Assembly: GCA_025149285.1 (NCBI GenBank)
Contig: CP102274.1
Span: forward strand, 3,560,001 to 3,624,000
DNA: 64,000 bases
From: Hungatella hathewayi
GTDB taxonomy: Bacteria; Bacillota; Clostridia; Lachnospirales; Lachnospiraceae
Reading direction: 5' to 3'
Part shown: one piece after another, positions 8,497 to 18,024 of the stretch
How positions within the stretch are numbered: the stretch's first letter is position 1
Layout of the letters: each line of letters opens with the position of its first letter
Program-made: the position numbers and the translations under genes
The notes under the pieces: model-generated
Databases searched by the model: none
What the model was told of the DNA's origin: nothing
The model's input: only the letters and a program-made list of their open reading frames with translations

Positions 8497-10146
8497 TTAC
8501 TCTGATTTTTTGTTACATTCTATCCTGGCCTTCTCACTCCACGGTGCAAGATCTTTGAACTCTGCATCGCTGGTGTCCGTTCCAGGGCGGCTGTCGAGCA
8601 GGTATTTTAGATAGTTGTATGGGTGAAGCCCGTGGGCTTTTGCCATCTCTACCATGGTATAAACTATCATACTCGCATTTGCACCATCCTGGCTGTCACT
8701 GAACAGCCAGTTCTTACGGCCCAATGTCACCGGGCGGAGGGAATTCTCACTGGCGTTGTTACTCAGGCTGCAGCGTCCGTCTTCGAGGTAAATCATCAAA
8801 GTGTCTTATCGATTTTGGATATAGGTTACTGCCCGATCCATGCGGCTCCACTTTTCTGGATGCTGCCCATCGAGCCAGCGCATGAAACATTCCACAACCG
8901 GCTTTGCCTCCTTCTGGCGGCGTTTGTACACCTGTGCATAGGACAGTCCTTTTGCCTTATAGCTTCGTTCGTATTCAAACAGCTTGTTACAGTAAAGAAC
9001 TCCCTGTACTGCCGGATGACTGTAGTCTTTCTCTTGGCCGCTCGGGATGGCTTCCATCAGGTATCTCCGTATGTGTGCGTAACAGCAGCAGCGGCGTATC
9101 TTCTTCAACCGGTTATAACCACTGTAACCATCCACCATAACATAGGAACCTTCATCGATCCCATCCAGAAAGTCCGCTGCATTTCCCCCGGCTCTGGTTT
9201 CTGTATAATGATACAGGATAATGGGAGGAAGCCGGTCCTCTCCGGAACGCATCAGCCAGATATAAGACTTGTTCTGTGGCCGCCGGCCAGGTTCTTTCAG
9301 GACCTGGATCGGTGTTTCATCAGCCATCAGGAAGTGCCTCTTTAACAGTTCCGGATGAAAGTAATCATATATGGGCTTCAGATAGTTCTGGGAGCAGGTG
9401 ATGATCCAATTCGCCATGGTCGTTCTGCTGATACTGACTCCAAGAAGTTCAAATCCCTTCTCCTGCCGGTACAGAGGAAGCGCATCTGCATACTTTTCAT
9501 ACATGATATGTGATACCAGGGATGCAGAAGCATATCCGCCTGGGATAAGTGCCGGGCTCCCTTCGTCTTTCATGAACCGCGGATCCTCCGTGTCTTTACA
9601 GGCCGGACACCCATAAGTGGCGGCAATGTACACGATACGCTCCAGTTTTGCCCTGGTATAACGGAGTTCTGTCCGTATCTCTTCATGGCCGATCGGGATC
9701 ATGCCGGCTCCGCACTCAGGGCACTGCTTCTCTTCTTCGGACAACGTATTTACTTCTTCATAGTGGATTGGAAGATTTGCGAACATCTCATCATAGTCCG
9801 CTTTGGGCTTACGTTCCTGCTTGCTGGTCTTAACTTCGGTGAACTCCGGCTCAATGAGCTCCGGCAATGGTTCCTCCCCGGAACCGGATCCGGAGAAAAG
9901 GCTTAACTGGCCGGGCAGATCACTGCGCCGTTCACTGGAACTGCCAAATAACTTCTGCTTGAAGTATTCAAGCTGCGCCTGCAGGTTTGAAATGATCCGG
10001 TCTTTTTCATCGTCCTTTGCATTACGCTCTTCGAGCATCTTCTGCAAAGATATGATCAGGTCATTCTGGGTACGGATCGTCATATTTAATTGTGAGATTG
10101 TATCCTTCAGCTCCCTGAACTGGATATCCTTTGCACCGGATGCCAT
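8497..10146 (-). pseudogene. tnpC: IS66 transposase TnpC, split by one nonsense codon
   Basis: The frame opens at 10146 after AAAGGAGCGG and encodes an IS66 TnpC: an N-terminal coiled-coil region (TISQLNMTIRTQNDLIISLQ), a zinc-finger-like segment (CPECGAGM and CPAC), the DDE-type core (LMADETPIQVL, YVMVDGYSGYN) and the C-terminal ENSLRPVTLGRKNWLF region. A TAA at 8806-8808 follows YIQNR. The same frame then continues (DTLMIYLEDGR) to 8497 with no shift. The truncated neighbour copy has AAA at this codon, so this is a single-base nonsense mutation. About 549 codons would be restored by reversion. Confidence 0.9.
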
Positions 10147-10423
10147 GAGTGTCCGCTCCTTTGTTTTATTACTGGTATTTTACCAGAAAACGAAGAAAAA
10201 AGCGAATCAGTCCTGGCTGCGCTTTCGTCATAATGACGGTGGATAAACGATCCGGATATCAGATAAAAGCTGGATAAACCAGGATATTTACCGCCATGGA
10301 TCCCTCGAAATACCATGAGTTCCGATGAAACAGTTATCACGCAGAGGTTATCCCGATCTGGCGAAAAAACAAAGCGGTTATCCACACGTCCAGTCGAAAT
10401 GCCGCCGGAAAATTTCGGCAGTT

Positions 10424-10780
10424 TCACGATGTTTTTTTACTGGTCTGGATTGCTTTGGGCTGCTCGATGTCCAGTCCGCTGAGTAACCAGTCCAACTGAC
10501 GCCAGGTGATTGCCTGGGCTTCGGAACTTTTCCGTGGCCAGCGGTACCGGCCCTGTGTGACGCTCAGCCTTTTATAAAGGAGAACATATCCATCTGGTTC
10601 GTGGAGCAGGATCTTAATCCGGTCACATCGTTTCCCACAGAACAGGAACAGGGAGGACTGGTCTGGGTCCATAGAAAGTTTATCCCGGATAATGCTGCAG
10701 AGACCATCGATGGACTTGCGCATATCAGTTGCGCCGCACACGATATAGATGTTGTCCGCCATGGAGATATCGCCTGGCAT
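10424..10780 (-). CDS. tnpB: IS66 accessory protein TnpB (Orf2-like)
   Basis: This is a 118-residue protein with the IS66 Orf2 signature: IYIVCGATDMRKSIDGLCSII, SSLFLFCGKRCDRIKILL and the C-terminal RYRWPRKSSEAQAITWRQLDWLLSGL. It is required with TnpA and TnpC for transposition in studied IS66 elements. The frame appears intact. The start at 10780 follows AAGAGGCACGAT; an internal ATG at 10762 (MADNIYIVCG) matches the usual family start equally well. Confidence 0.9.
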   Translation of the reverse strand: MPGDISMADNIYIVCGATDMRKSIDGLCSIIRDKLSMDPDQSSLFLFCGKRCDRIKILLHEPDGYVLLYKRLSVTQGRYRWPRKSSEAQAITWRQLDWLLSGLDIEQPKAIQTSKKTS

Positions 10781-11190
10781 ATCGTGCCTCTTACAAGGCT
10801 TAGGACACGATCCAGTATGGCAGGATCCGCACCATTGGCAATACGGATCGTCGCACTGCCAAGCGATATCTCTATGCTTGCAGATATTTCTGGAATTCTG
10901 TATGGATCCTCTAACGCTGGCTGGACTGGAAACATGGATTCCGGCCTTTCTGCCTTTGGATTGAAATTTAAACGGACTACCTCTTGGGCAGGCGATGGTG
11001 CTGCTTTGGAAATGGATTCAGGAATCTCACGGCATGCTTTCTTTCTGAGTCTGCTGACCCAGTTGTAAAAGGTCCCGGGATGAATCCCATGTTCCTTGCA
11101 TCACTGAAAATCAGTGAGACCGCTGCTCCTGCATTCCATGATCAGCTGGTATTGCTTGTCAGCTGGTACTCTGGCATTGTAATTGGACAT
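10564..11190 (-). pseudogene. tnpA: IS66 TnpA (Orf1-like), interrupted by a stop codon
   Basis: The reading begins at 11190 (MSNYNARVPADKQYQLIMEC) and contains the helix-turn-helix-like segment ending HGIHPGTFYNWVSRLRKK typical of IS66 TnpA. An in-frame TGA replaces the tryptophan expected before the CKEHGIHPG run. Downstream, the frame stays open past the start of tnpB to 10564, further than normal TnpA length, so the true stop may also have been lost. The 3' limit is therefore uncertain. Confidence 0.75.
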
Positions 11191-11434
11191 TTTTTAACAC
11201 CTCCACAAATATGTAGTGAAGTGCTCGCACCTGACAATGGGATTTATTGTATTCCAGAGTAAAATGCTTGCATCTAGCTATCTACTATTATGGAGTATTT
11301 GGTAGTAAAGCGCCAGCCTCCCTAATACTTGGCGCTTACGTATCTTATAAGCCACTTACGTTACAACTATACTATATCACAACAAAAATAAACGCCCGGA
11401 CATCTATGACAGACATCCGGGCACTCTCTCTGAT

Positions 11435-11617
11435 TTAATCCAATTCCTCTACATTAACACCCAGCGCATTTGCAAGCGCTAACACTGATTTCAATGACAA
11501 ATTCCAAGACTTTCGCTCCCCATATTCCAATCGCTGCAATTGCGAAATACTCATGTGAGCACGACCAGCTAACTCCTGCTGTATCATTCCACGCACAAGA
11601 CGCAGATTACTGATCAA
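11435..11617 (-). CDS. XRE-type HTH protein fragment
   Basis: The 60-residue reading contains a Cro/CI-like helix-turn-helix: LRLVRGMIQQELAGRAHMSISQLQRLE followed by SLKSVLALANALGVNVEELD. No ATG precedes it in frame. The best start is a TTG at 11617, and the upstream sequence looks like a frameshifted extension, so this is likely the surviving C-terminal domain of a decayed gene. It lies just outside the IS66 element. Whether it is translated is doubtful. Confidence 0.5.
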   Translation of the reverse strand: MISNLRLVRGMIQQELAGRAHMSISQLQRLEYGERKSWNLSLKSVLALANALGVNVEELD

Positions 11618-11646
11618 GTCTTCTTTATCGGTTTCTAAATCTCTAA

Positions 11647-12135
11647 TAACATGTCCGCTACTTTAGCAATAACTGCTTCGTGAAATACAGAATACATCTT
11701 TTGCAGCCTCCGAATGCTGATACTGCTCCAGATAACAGAAAACGGCTGCGCTGTGTACCACTTAAAATATGCAAGCAGCCAGCCGCTCTAGTATCGATCA
11801 TTTCGCTCTTCTCTATCGCCGCCAAATCCACGTATGGCCAACTCCGATCCCGACTTTCCTGCTACCACAGACTCATCTCCAATTTCAAAACGGCGTACCA
11901 CTTCATTCTGGAGAAACATTCTCCAGAATCCATCAGGAGCATACCTGCAATCCGGGCAGGCATATTCTATCATATCACCCATGTGAATCATGGCTCCTTC
12001 AACATACATTTCATCATAAGCGTGGATCATCTGGTTTCTCCCCCTGACGCATAATATCCAGCATATACAGTTCATCTGCACTATAACCAGGTCTTCGGTC
12101 ACTGTTCAAATACTCAGAAAGTGCCACTTTATCCC
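11647..12135 (-). pseudogene. Decayed gene of unknown family
   Basis: Protein-like segments appear in shifting minus-strand frames: ALSEYLNSDRRPGYSADELY, then QMIHAYDEMYVEGAMIHMGD, YACPDCRYAPDGFWRMFLQN, and finally VFHEAVIAKVADMLLE, with frame changes between them. The pieces are in order and lead into the HTH fragment at 11435-11617, so they may be one former gene or two. I do not recognise the family. The intervening 12136-12228 shows nothing. Confidence 0.45.
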
Positions 12136-12228
12136 TTTTGATTTTAACACACAGTATTTATCCCACACTGCATTCTCAGCACTAACAAATTGAAGCCGTT
12201 CAAACGTTAATGAAGAAATCAGAACAAA

Positions 12229-12447
12229 CTACGCTCCCAAGTTTCCCAACCGAATTGCTTTTTCCAGTTTCTTTACGGATATTGCGTTATTAAAAAAATC
12301 CTCGCTTATATTATACCCCCAGCTGGAAGTGTGAGTCAAGCAGTTGGGGTTTATTGGATTATGCAGGAACTCCATTTCATTACCGTAGTAGATCGAAGCT
12401 CTGTTACTGAAAGTGATGCTGTCGGATTTAAATTTTCTAATATTCAT
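12229..12447 (-). CDS. Hypothetical 72-residue ORF
   Basis: A small open frame starts two bases after the stop of the GRE-activase gene. It is AT-rich like the polysaccharide locus, has only a weak ATAGG-like ribosome site and resembles no family I know. The stretch NRASIYYGNEMEFLHNPINP suggests it may be a scrap of a larger gene. It marks the downstream end of the leftward polysaccharide operon. Confidence 0.3.
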   Translation of the reverse strand: MNIRKFKSDSITFSNRASIYYGNEMEFLHNPINPNCLTHTSSWGYNISEDFFNNAISVKKLEKAIRLGNLGA

Positions 12448-12449
12448 AC

Positions 12450-13289
12450 CTATATTTTACACACTTCTACCGGCACATTTACATATTTCTTCAACCGTGC
12501 TCGATAATCAATAAGCATATTATCCTCCACGCCTTTGTAGTCTGGAACTTTAATGGATGTTCCTGCTTTTCTCAGTGACTGATACTTACTAATCCCCAGA
12601 TTATGTTCCTTTATAATTTCAACTTTAAGCAGATTACCTTGAAAGCTTCCAAGCAGTTCAGCCACTCTTTCTCTATTCTCAATGTCATCTGTAAATCCTG
12701 CAATGACCGGAATCCTAGCAACAGTCAGTGCGCCTCTTTTCATTAGAACGCTCAAGTTATTATAATAACTATCTAAATTGCCTTTGAGCACATTTCTACA
12801 ACGCATTTTATCCAGAATCTTGATATCTACATAAAATAGATCAACATATTTCAATGCTATCTCTAATTGCTCGATATTTGAAAATAAACTGGTTTCTATT
12901 GTAATATGTATTTTTTCAGAATGCAGCCTCCGTAGTACATCCTCCAGCTCACTCATCTGCAATAAACACTCTCCTCCAGAGAATGTCACTCCTCCTGGAA
13001 GTTTGTCTAACATCATAGGATCTGTAATTTTATATTCTGTAATATCACCGATATAAAACTCTTTATCCCTGATCACTTCCTGATACAATTCTGCACTGCT
13101 ATACCATCTGCCGTAGAGACCTTCATTTCCATCCTTTATATATCTCTGTATGGCTGGTTCAAGATTCTCTGGATTACTGCACCATGGGCAGCGGATGGAA
13201 CACCCTTTGAGAAAAACTGTAGTTCTTATTCCCGGGCCATCATGAAAAGAAAATCTCTGGATGTCGGTAACTAATATCTTGTCCATCAT
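12450..13289 (-). CDS. Glycyl-radical enzyme activating enzyme (radical SAM)
   Basis: This is a 279-residue radical SAM protein of the PFL-activase type. The N-terminus has SFHDGPGIRTTVFLKGC, and the cluster cysteines are C30, C34 and C37 (GCSIRCPWCSNPE, CX3CX2C). A GGVTFSGGECL motif for SAM binding lies near residue 90. The segment after the cluster lacks the extra ferredoxin-like cysteine domain found in many dehydratase activases. It should install the glycyl radical on the GRE encoded 1.7 kb upstream in the same operon, since no other GRE is visible. Its ATG overlaps the stop of the glf remnant (ATGA), suggesting translational coupling. Confidence 0.92.
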   Translation of the reverse strand: MMDKILVTDIQRFSFHDGPGIRTTVFLKGCSIRCPWCSNPENLEPAIQRYIKDGNEGLYGRWYSSAELYQEVIRDKEFYIGDITEYKITDPMMLDKLPGGVTFSGGECLLQMSELEDVLRRLHSEKIHITIETSLFSNIEQLEIALKYVDLFYVDIKILDKMRCRNVLKGNLDSYYNNLSVLMKRGALTVARIPVIAGFTDDIENRERVAELLGSFQGNLLKVEIIKEHNLGISKYQSLRKAGTSIKVPDYKGVEDNMLIDYRARLKKYVNVPVEVCKI

Positions 13290-13465
13290 GATCTGATCTC
13301 TTTATCGCACATATCAAAGGCAGCGGCAATCACCTGATCCATGTCATAATATTTATATTCCCCTAATCGATAATCGAAACAGGCATCAATCGGGCCAGTA
13401 TAAACTACCTTATCGGCTACTGCGCCATAAAGGCCAGAGTTCACTACTAAATAATCATACTTCAT
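13286..13465 (-). pseudogene. glf: Doubly deleted UDP-galactopyranose mutase remnant (59 codons, open frame)
   Basis: The ORF reads three blocks of Glf in the correct order: the N-terminal Rossmann start (MKYDYLVVNSGLYGAV), a central block (ADKVVYTGPIDACFDYRLG) and the C-terminal block (EYKYYDMDQVIAAAFDMCDK). Full Glf is about 370 residues, so roughly 310 have been lost in two deletions, both preserving the frame. The first glycine of the FAD motif is Asn. It cannot be a working mutase. Its stop overlaps the activase start and its start overlaps the flippase stop, so the fragment is embedded in the operon. Confidence 0.82.
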
Positions 13466-14909
13466 GTCTACCTCTACTAATAACTTTACTAGCTATATTC
13501 TTAATATTAGATATAAAAAACTGATCTTTTATAATAAATAGAACAGCAAAGTAAGTCAATGCACCAGCTATAACTATAATACTTGTGTGAAGAATGGACG
13601 GTGACAACGCATTTCCTAACATATATGCAACACCAAACATGATAAGTCCTGCTATATAATAATGCACGCCTTCTTTTATTACCCTAAGGGGGGAAAGCTC
13701 CTTTCTCACAATTATCAATTGAATTACAGCGATGCTCATCTCTGCAACCACTGAAGCAATGGCTGCCCCTATTGATTGCCACAATGAAATAAAAATACTA
13801 TTTAAAACAAAATTAACACATGCGCCAAATACAACTGTAAATGTGAAAATATTTTGCCTCTTTGATGGTATCAGATACTGCATGCCTGTCACATTATTTA
13901 TTCCTATTGCTAATATTAAAAGAGCAAGTATCTTCAGTAGAATAACGACCTTATCATAATTAGGTCCGAAGAACCAAGGCACTAAATTAGAAGATACGCT
14001 GATCAATCCCAAGCACAATGGAACTCCGAGAAACCAAACGAAGCGGTATCCACGATACATTAATCGCCTTATCTCATCTGTATCTCCAAGTTCAAAATAG
14101 TAGCCTATCCTCGGTATCATAACGGTACCCAATGCGGTAACAAGCGTTAGAATAGTCCTTGATATCTTTAATGCCTGTTCATAATATCCGTTTTCAAAGG
14201 AACTTTGAGTTATGACACCGATCATTGTCTTATCAAGCACAGTATACACCTGAATTGCAATAGTTGGCACAAATAAGGTAATAACTGTAGGTAATAACCT
14301 AAATGGATGAATATCTTTTTTACTTATTTTAGTAATATACTTGGGAAGATATGCCCACAGAGACAGATTGCTTAAGAAAACAAAAACAGCCAGTCCAAAT
14401 GCATAAACCAGAATATCATCTTTAGTCTTTACAAAAATAAAAATGTATAAGATACTGATAATTCTAATTATCGTGTTCCTGATAACTATTTTTCCAAACT
14501 CTTCTAATCCCTGGAAAAACCATGTTACATCAACAAATACCGCTAATATATTAAATGCGAGTACGAGATATAAGGGAGTATTATCATTGAAGAGGCTAAA
14601 TATTACATATATAAGGAACGCACAACCGGAGGTAAAAAAACCAAGAATCTTTGTGTTCCAAAATACCTTTGACCTCTTATCAACGGAGTCCTGAACATAT
14701 GATATTTCTCTTTGTCCATAGATAGTTATACCCAGTGTCGCAAATAGTGTAAAATAAGTTACCATTGATCCAGCGTAACTCACTGTTCCAATCCCGTCTG
14801 CTCCTAATGCCCTAGAAACATATGGAGTTGTTATTAATGGTGTGATTAAAAGCAATATTTGATAGCTTAAGTTAAACAGATAATTCTTTTTAATGCTTTT
14901 CCTTGCCAT
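13455..14909 (-). CDS. wzx: Wzx-type oligosaccharide flippase
   Basis: This is a 484-residue polytopic protein with about 12-14 hydrophobic helices, beginning with the family start YLFNLSYQILLLITPLITTP YVSRALGADGIGTVSYAG. It belongs to the polysaccharide transport branch of the MOP superfamily. It should flip undecaprenyl-linked repeat units across the membrane for the Wzy polymerase encoded in the same locus. The start follows GAGGGGGATAATA. It lies between the GRE and its activase. Confidence 0.92.
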   Translation of the reverse strand: MARKSIKKNYLFNLSYQILLLITPLITTPYVSRALGADGIGTVSYAGSMVTYFTLFATLGITIYGQREISYVQDSVDKRSKVFWNTKILGFFTSGCAFLIYVIFSLFNDNTPLYLVLAFNILAVFVDVTWFFQGLEEFGKIVIRNTIIRIISILYIFIFVKTKDDILVYAFGLAVFVFLSNLSLWAYLPKYITKISKKDIHPFRLLPTVITLFVPTIAIQVYTVLDKTMIGVITQSSFENGYYEQALKISRTILTLVTALGTVMIPRIGYYFELGDTDEIRRLMYRGYRFVWFLGVPLCLGLISVSSNLVPWFFGPNYDKVVILLKILALLILAIGINNVTGMQYLIPSKRQNIFTFTVVFGACVNFVLNSIFISLWQSIGAAIASVVAEMSIAVIQLIIVRKELSPLRVIKEGVHYYIAGLIMFGVAYMLGNALSPSILHTSIIVIAGALTYFAVLFIIKDQFFISNIKNIASKVISRGRHEV

Positions 14910-14969
14910 TATTATCCCCCTCAGATCGCATTAATCCCATATTCAGATAACAATCCCCCTTATTTCAGG

Positions 14970-16985
14970 TCAAACGGCTATTTCACTTTCTATCGCACGT
15001 TTGATCAGAATATCTTTATAATTCTCCGGTAAATCATTAAAGTAGGCACTAAAGCCCCAAACTCTAACAATCAAATTAGGAAATGCGCTGGGATCTTTTC
15101 TTGCGGCAATCAATGTTTTGCTGCTTACAACGTTCATCTGCATCTGAAAGAAACCTTTCTTAATTGACGCCTTAATAAACAGTGTAAACTTTTTGAGATT
15201 ATTTTTAATAAAATCCGGTGTAACAAAATAGTCTATTACATTTCCATTGGATCTCTGGCCGGAATAATCAAGAGAAGAAGCAAAATTGATTAACTCCGTA
15301 TATGCCACACCCGATGGTGCTGATATGTGAACAGCAAGAGGTTCATTTTTGTTTCTTCCATCAAATGTAGCACCAACTACAGCTCCGGATTCCACATAGT
15401 TTGAAGCGCTTAATCCCCACTTCACCTTCCCATAAAAACGGTTTCTATAAGATGACAAATTATTATACACTCTGTCTGTCATCTGCTCTACTAATTGAGC
15501 GACCTGAGTATTCTCTGTACCATACCATTTCTTTAAAGAGGAATCAACTGATTCAAAATTGCTTTCCCTGCAAATACTTCTTACCTGATCCAGCGTAAAT
15601 TTCTTTTCCTCGAAGCACAGTTCTTTAATATTCAATAGGCTATCAACAGCATTTGCCAGCCCAACAGTTAAAACCCCATAATTATTGTATGTAGCTCCTC
15701 CTTCGGATATATCTTTTCCCTTCACTATGCAATCTTCCGTGAATAGACTTCTAAGAGGATTCTTCTCCCATCTAATATTATTCAATATATTAATTACGGT
15801 CTCTGCTTCTCTATCGACCTCGTTAAGAAACAATGTAAGTAACCCTTCGAAGTTCTTGCATGCTGTGAACTCATCATTGTTATATGTCTTTTCAAAGCAT
15901 CTTCCAAAATTTATAGATTTAATGTTATTCTTTTCAAGAGACTTACCATACGCCATGGGCTCCCAACACGCAGAAGTTACATAATTACATGCATCGGCAT
16001 GTGTATATCCAAACTCCTCTAAGGCAGGGATGATAACATCATCATTTGATAACAGGGGACACCCTACACCGGTTGCTATACATTGAATTGCAAGCTCTAA
16101 TAAATCATCCGGCATTTTTGAACTAATACGTAATAAAATCTTAGGATCCGGAATCGGCTTATCCCTCATTACCTCTATGAATATATGTGTGTATTCGTTG
16201 CAGAAATAGTCACCATTAGGATCAATACCACCTAATACAATAATCTGCCCCGTATCACCGAGAAGTTTTCCGGAACTTTTAAATGCAAAATACCTATGCA
16301 TTTCACTATAAAAGTCTCCAATAATCTGAACAGACTCTGGTATATCTAATTTATATCTTGCCAGCACTTTATCAAGACGTCCGATACCAACCAATGTATG
16401 CTGAGATTGCCAAAAGAGACTTGACCAAAATAGTATTCTTTGCAATGCCTCCTCCAGGGAAGAACATTTCTGATCCTTCATTCGCAGGAAATACGTTTTA
16501 GTATTGTTCAGTCTGTCAATATCTGCTGTATCCTTTAATGTCAGTATGGCCTCTTGGATTTCTTCAACTATTCGATCAATATATGAAAGGATACCACGAA
16601 GCATAATCTGGACTTCATAAGAAACGCTATTGTTATAATTTCCTGATCTATTAATCAAATCATTGATGGAATTATCCAGAATAAGCTCATAATCAGGGGT
16701 TGTGTTGTCTTCAAGCGCATATATGTTGCTGAAGTATAATCCTGTATCTATCCATGTCTGGAATCTGTTGCCGAACCGTATTGTAATGTTGATGAGTCCA
16801 AACATTTTGTTATACTCATCTGCTTTGCTTTTCTTGAAATAAACATGCCTTTTACTTGAAGATTTTTCATCCGGGGTCAGCATGGAAAGCATATTGCTTC
16901 GACTTGAATAATATGCCTCTTCTTTCTTATTCTGATATATGTCTGTTCTCTTTATTTTATCTACAATAAAATTTTTTAAATTCAT
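14970..16985 (-). CDS. Glycyl radical enzyme (PFL-like superfamily), divergent and short
   Basis: This 671-residue protein has both hallmarks of a glycyl radical enzyme. The active-site loop is SACWEP, with Cys340 and Glu342; the C-terminal glycyl loop is RVWGFSAYF, with Gly644. The CxE pattern resembles GRE dehydratases and other eliminating or decarboxylating members (usual motif GCVEP) rather than pyruvate formate-lyase, which has adjacent cysteines. Family members are usually 780-850 residues, so it is short. It requires the activase at 12450 and anoxic conditions. It sits between a GT2 and Wzx in a polysaccharide operon, an unusual place. The substrate is unknown; a radical dehydration of a polyol or sugar-like intermediate is my inference. 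Confidence 0.9.
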   Translation of the reverse strand: MNLKNFIVDKIKRTDIYQNKKEEAYYSSRSNMLSMLTPDEKSSSKRHVYFKKSKADEYNKMFGLINITIRFGNRFQTWIDTGLYFSNIYALEDNTTPDYELILDNSINDLINRSGNYNNSVSYEVQIMLRGILSYIDRIVEEIQEAILTLKDTADIDRLNNTKTYFLRMKDQKCSSLEEALQRILFWSSLFWQSQHTLVGIGRLDKVLARYKLDIPESVQIIGDFYSEMHRYFAFKSSGKLLGDTGQIIVLGGIDPNGDYFCNEYTHIFIEVMRDKPIPDPKILLRISSKMPDDLLELAIQCIATGVGCPLLSNDDVIIPALEEFGYTHADACNYVTSACWEPMAYGKSLEKNNIKSINFGRCFEKTYNNDEFTACKNFEGLLTLFLNEVDREAETVINILNNIRWEKNPLRSLFTEDCIVKGKDISEGGATYNNYGVLTVGLANAVDSLLNIKELCFEEKKFTLDQVRSICRESNFESVDSSLKKWYGTENTQVAQLVEQMTDRVYNNLSSYRNRFYGKVKWGLSASNYVESGAVVGATFDGRNKNEPLAVHISAPSGVAYTELINFASSLDYSGQRSNGNVIDYFVTPDFIKNNLKKFTLFIKASIKKGFFQMQMNVVSSKTLIAARKDPSAFPNLIVRVWGFSAYFNDLPENYKDILIKRAIESEIAV

Positions 16986-17025
16986 TATAAAAACTACCTT
17001 CTTACTGTATGCAGGCCATACTCGA

Positions 17026-18006
17026 CTATTTACGTTTCTCCAAGTATTCTTCTAATTTTCCAGGCTCTACGGTCTTTCCAGTCCTTCCAGCCACTGCATC
17101 CTTAAAAGCTACTTTTACTGTATCTGCTACTAAATCCTTATGTCTTACGTATTTATTCATTAAATACGTGGCCATCATAATAAAAAATGGTCTGAGTTTG
17201 CGAACTCCTATATTCTTTCCATACTTCATATCATATAAAAAGCAATTCCGATATCCATAGTATCCTTTCCAGGAAAACTCATCATTAGCAGGTGGAATAA
17301 TTTGCTTGTGCAGGCAGGCAGAAGTCACATATCTGATTTTAGTATAAGCAAGACACCTTCTTGCATAATCGCTGTCATCGTACATAATGAAATAGCTGGA
17401 ATCAGGATATCCAACTTGCCTTACAATATCCATGCAAAAAAGAGGTCCTTCTAAGGGGAATGCATATGTGTCAACACATTCTTCTTTTAATTCTGTTGAA
17501 TATACTATTTTATACCTACCATTCACCTTAAAAACAAACGGATTCGTCAGATTATATGATACTGAAATACGATCCGTAAAATTTTCATCTGTTCGCGATG
17601 GAATGGTCACTTTATGCCCCTCATCCAACTTTGACAAAAGTATTTCTAAACAGTCTTTTTCAGGCAGAACATCATCATCCATTGCCCAAAGAAAATCATG
17701 ATTGTTTGAAAATGCTATTTTAAAAGCCTTTTCAAATCCTCCTGCTCCTCCAGTGTTGGTATCATTATAGTGGTAGCTTATTCTAATTCCCTTCCACAAA
17801 CCTGAAAATCCAGATTGTGATATCCCATTAACAACTATAATACCCTGTTGGAAAAGCATTTCCATAGTACCATCCACAGAGTGATTATCCACAATATAGA
17901 TGGTATTAATTTGATGCGTCTGCTCACTCAAAGCATTTAATAATCTTAACAAATACTCTTTTCTGTTGTAAGTGACCGTAGCTACGCAAACATTGCGTGC
18001 TTCCAT
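17026..18006 (-). CDS. Family 2 glycosyltransferase, GlfT1-like
   Basis: This is a GT-A glycosyltransferase of about 326 residues. It has VCVATVTYNRKEYL at the start, VDNHSVDGT, the NTGGAGGF segment and the WAMDDD metal-binding motif. The NxGGAGGF plus WxMDDD combination resembles galactofuranosyltransferases of the GlfT1 type, which fits the glf remnant in the same operon. The start is ambiguous: ATG at 18006, or TTG at 18021 just after the SDR stop with GGGAAGA upstream. The sugar donor is inferred, not proven. Confidence 0.88.
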   Translation of the reverse strand: MEARNVCVATVTYNRKEYLLRLLNALSEQTHQINTIYIVDNHSVDGTMEMLFQQGIIVVNGISQSGFSGLWKGIRISYHYNDTNTGGAGGFEKAFKIAFSNNHDFLWAMDDDVLPEKDCLEILLSKLDEGHKVTIPSRTDENFTDRISVSYNLTNPFVFKVNGRYKIVYSTELKEECVDTYAFPLEGPLFCMDIVRQVGYPDSSYFIMYDDSDYARRCLAYTKIRYVTSACLHKQIIPPANDEFSWKGYYGYRNCFLYDMKYGKNIGVRKLRPFFIMMATYLMNKYVRHKDLVADTVKVAFKDAVAGRTGKTVEPGKLEEYLEKRK

Positions 18007-18024
18007 TTTTTCTTTTTCCAATTT

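Larger units (their letters stand above)
8423..11339 (-). mobile_element. Complete IS66-family insertion sequence with 8-bp target duplication
   Basis: The element is 2917 bp. Its left end begins GTAAGCGCCAAGTGTTA; the right end, read inward on the other strand, begins GTAAGCGCCAAGTATTA. Both flanks carry GTATCTTA (8415-8422 and 11340-11347), the 8-bp duplication expected of IS66. Inside, on the minus strand, are tnpA, tnpB and tnpC in the usual order. tnpA and tnpC each carry one in-frame stop, so this copy is probably not autonomous. A 277-bp gap between tnpB and tnpC holds no credible gene. Confidence 0.93.

Noticed and set aside
10107..10427. 106-codon minus-strand ORF between tnpB and tnpC
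   Set aside because: No ribosome site, no IS66 counterpart and atypical composition; taken as the noncoding spacer of the element.
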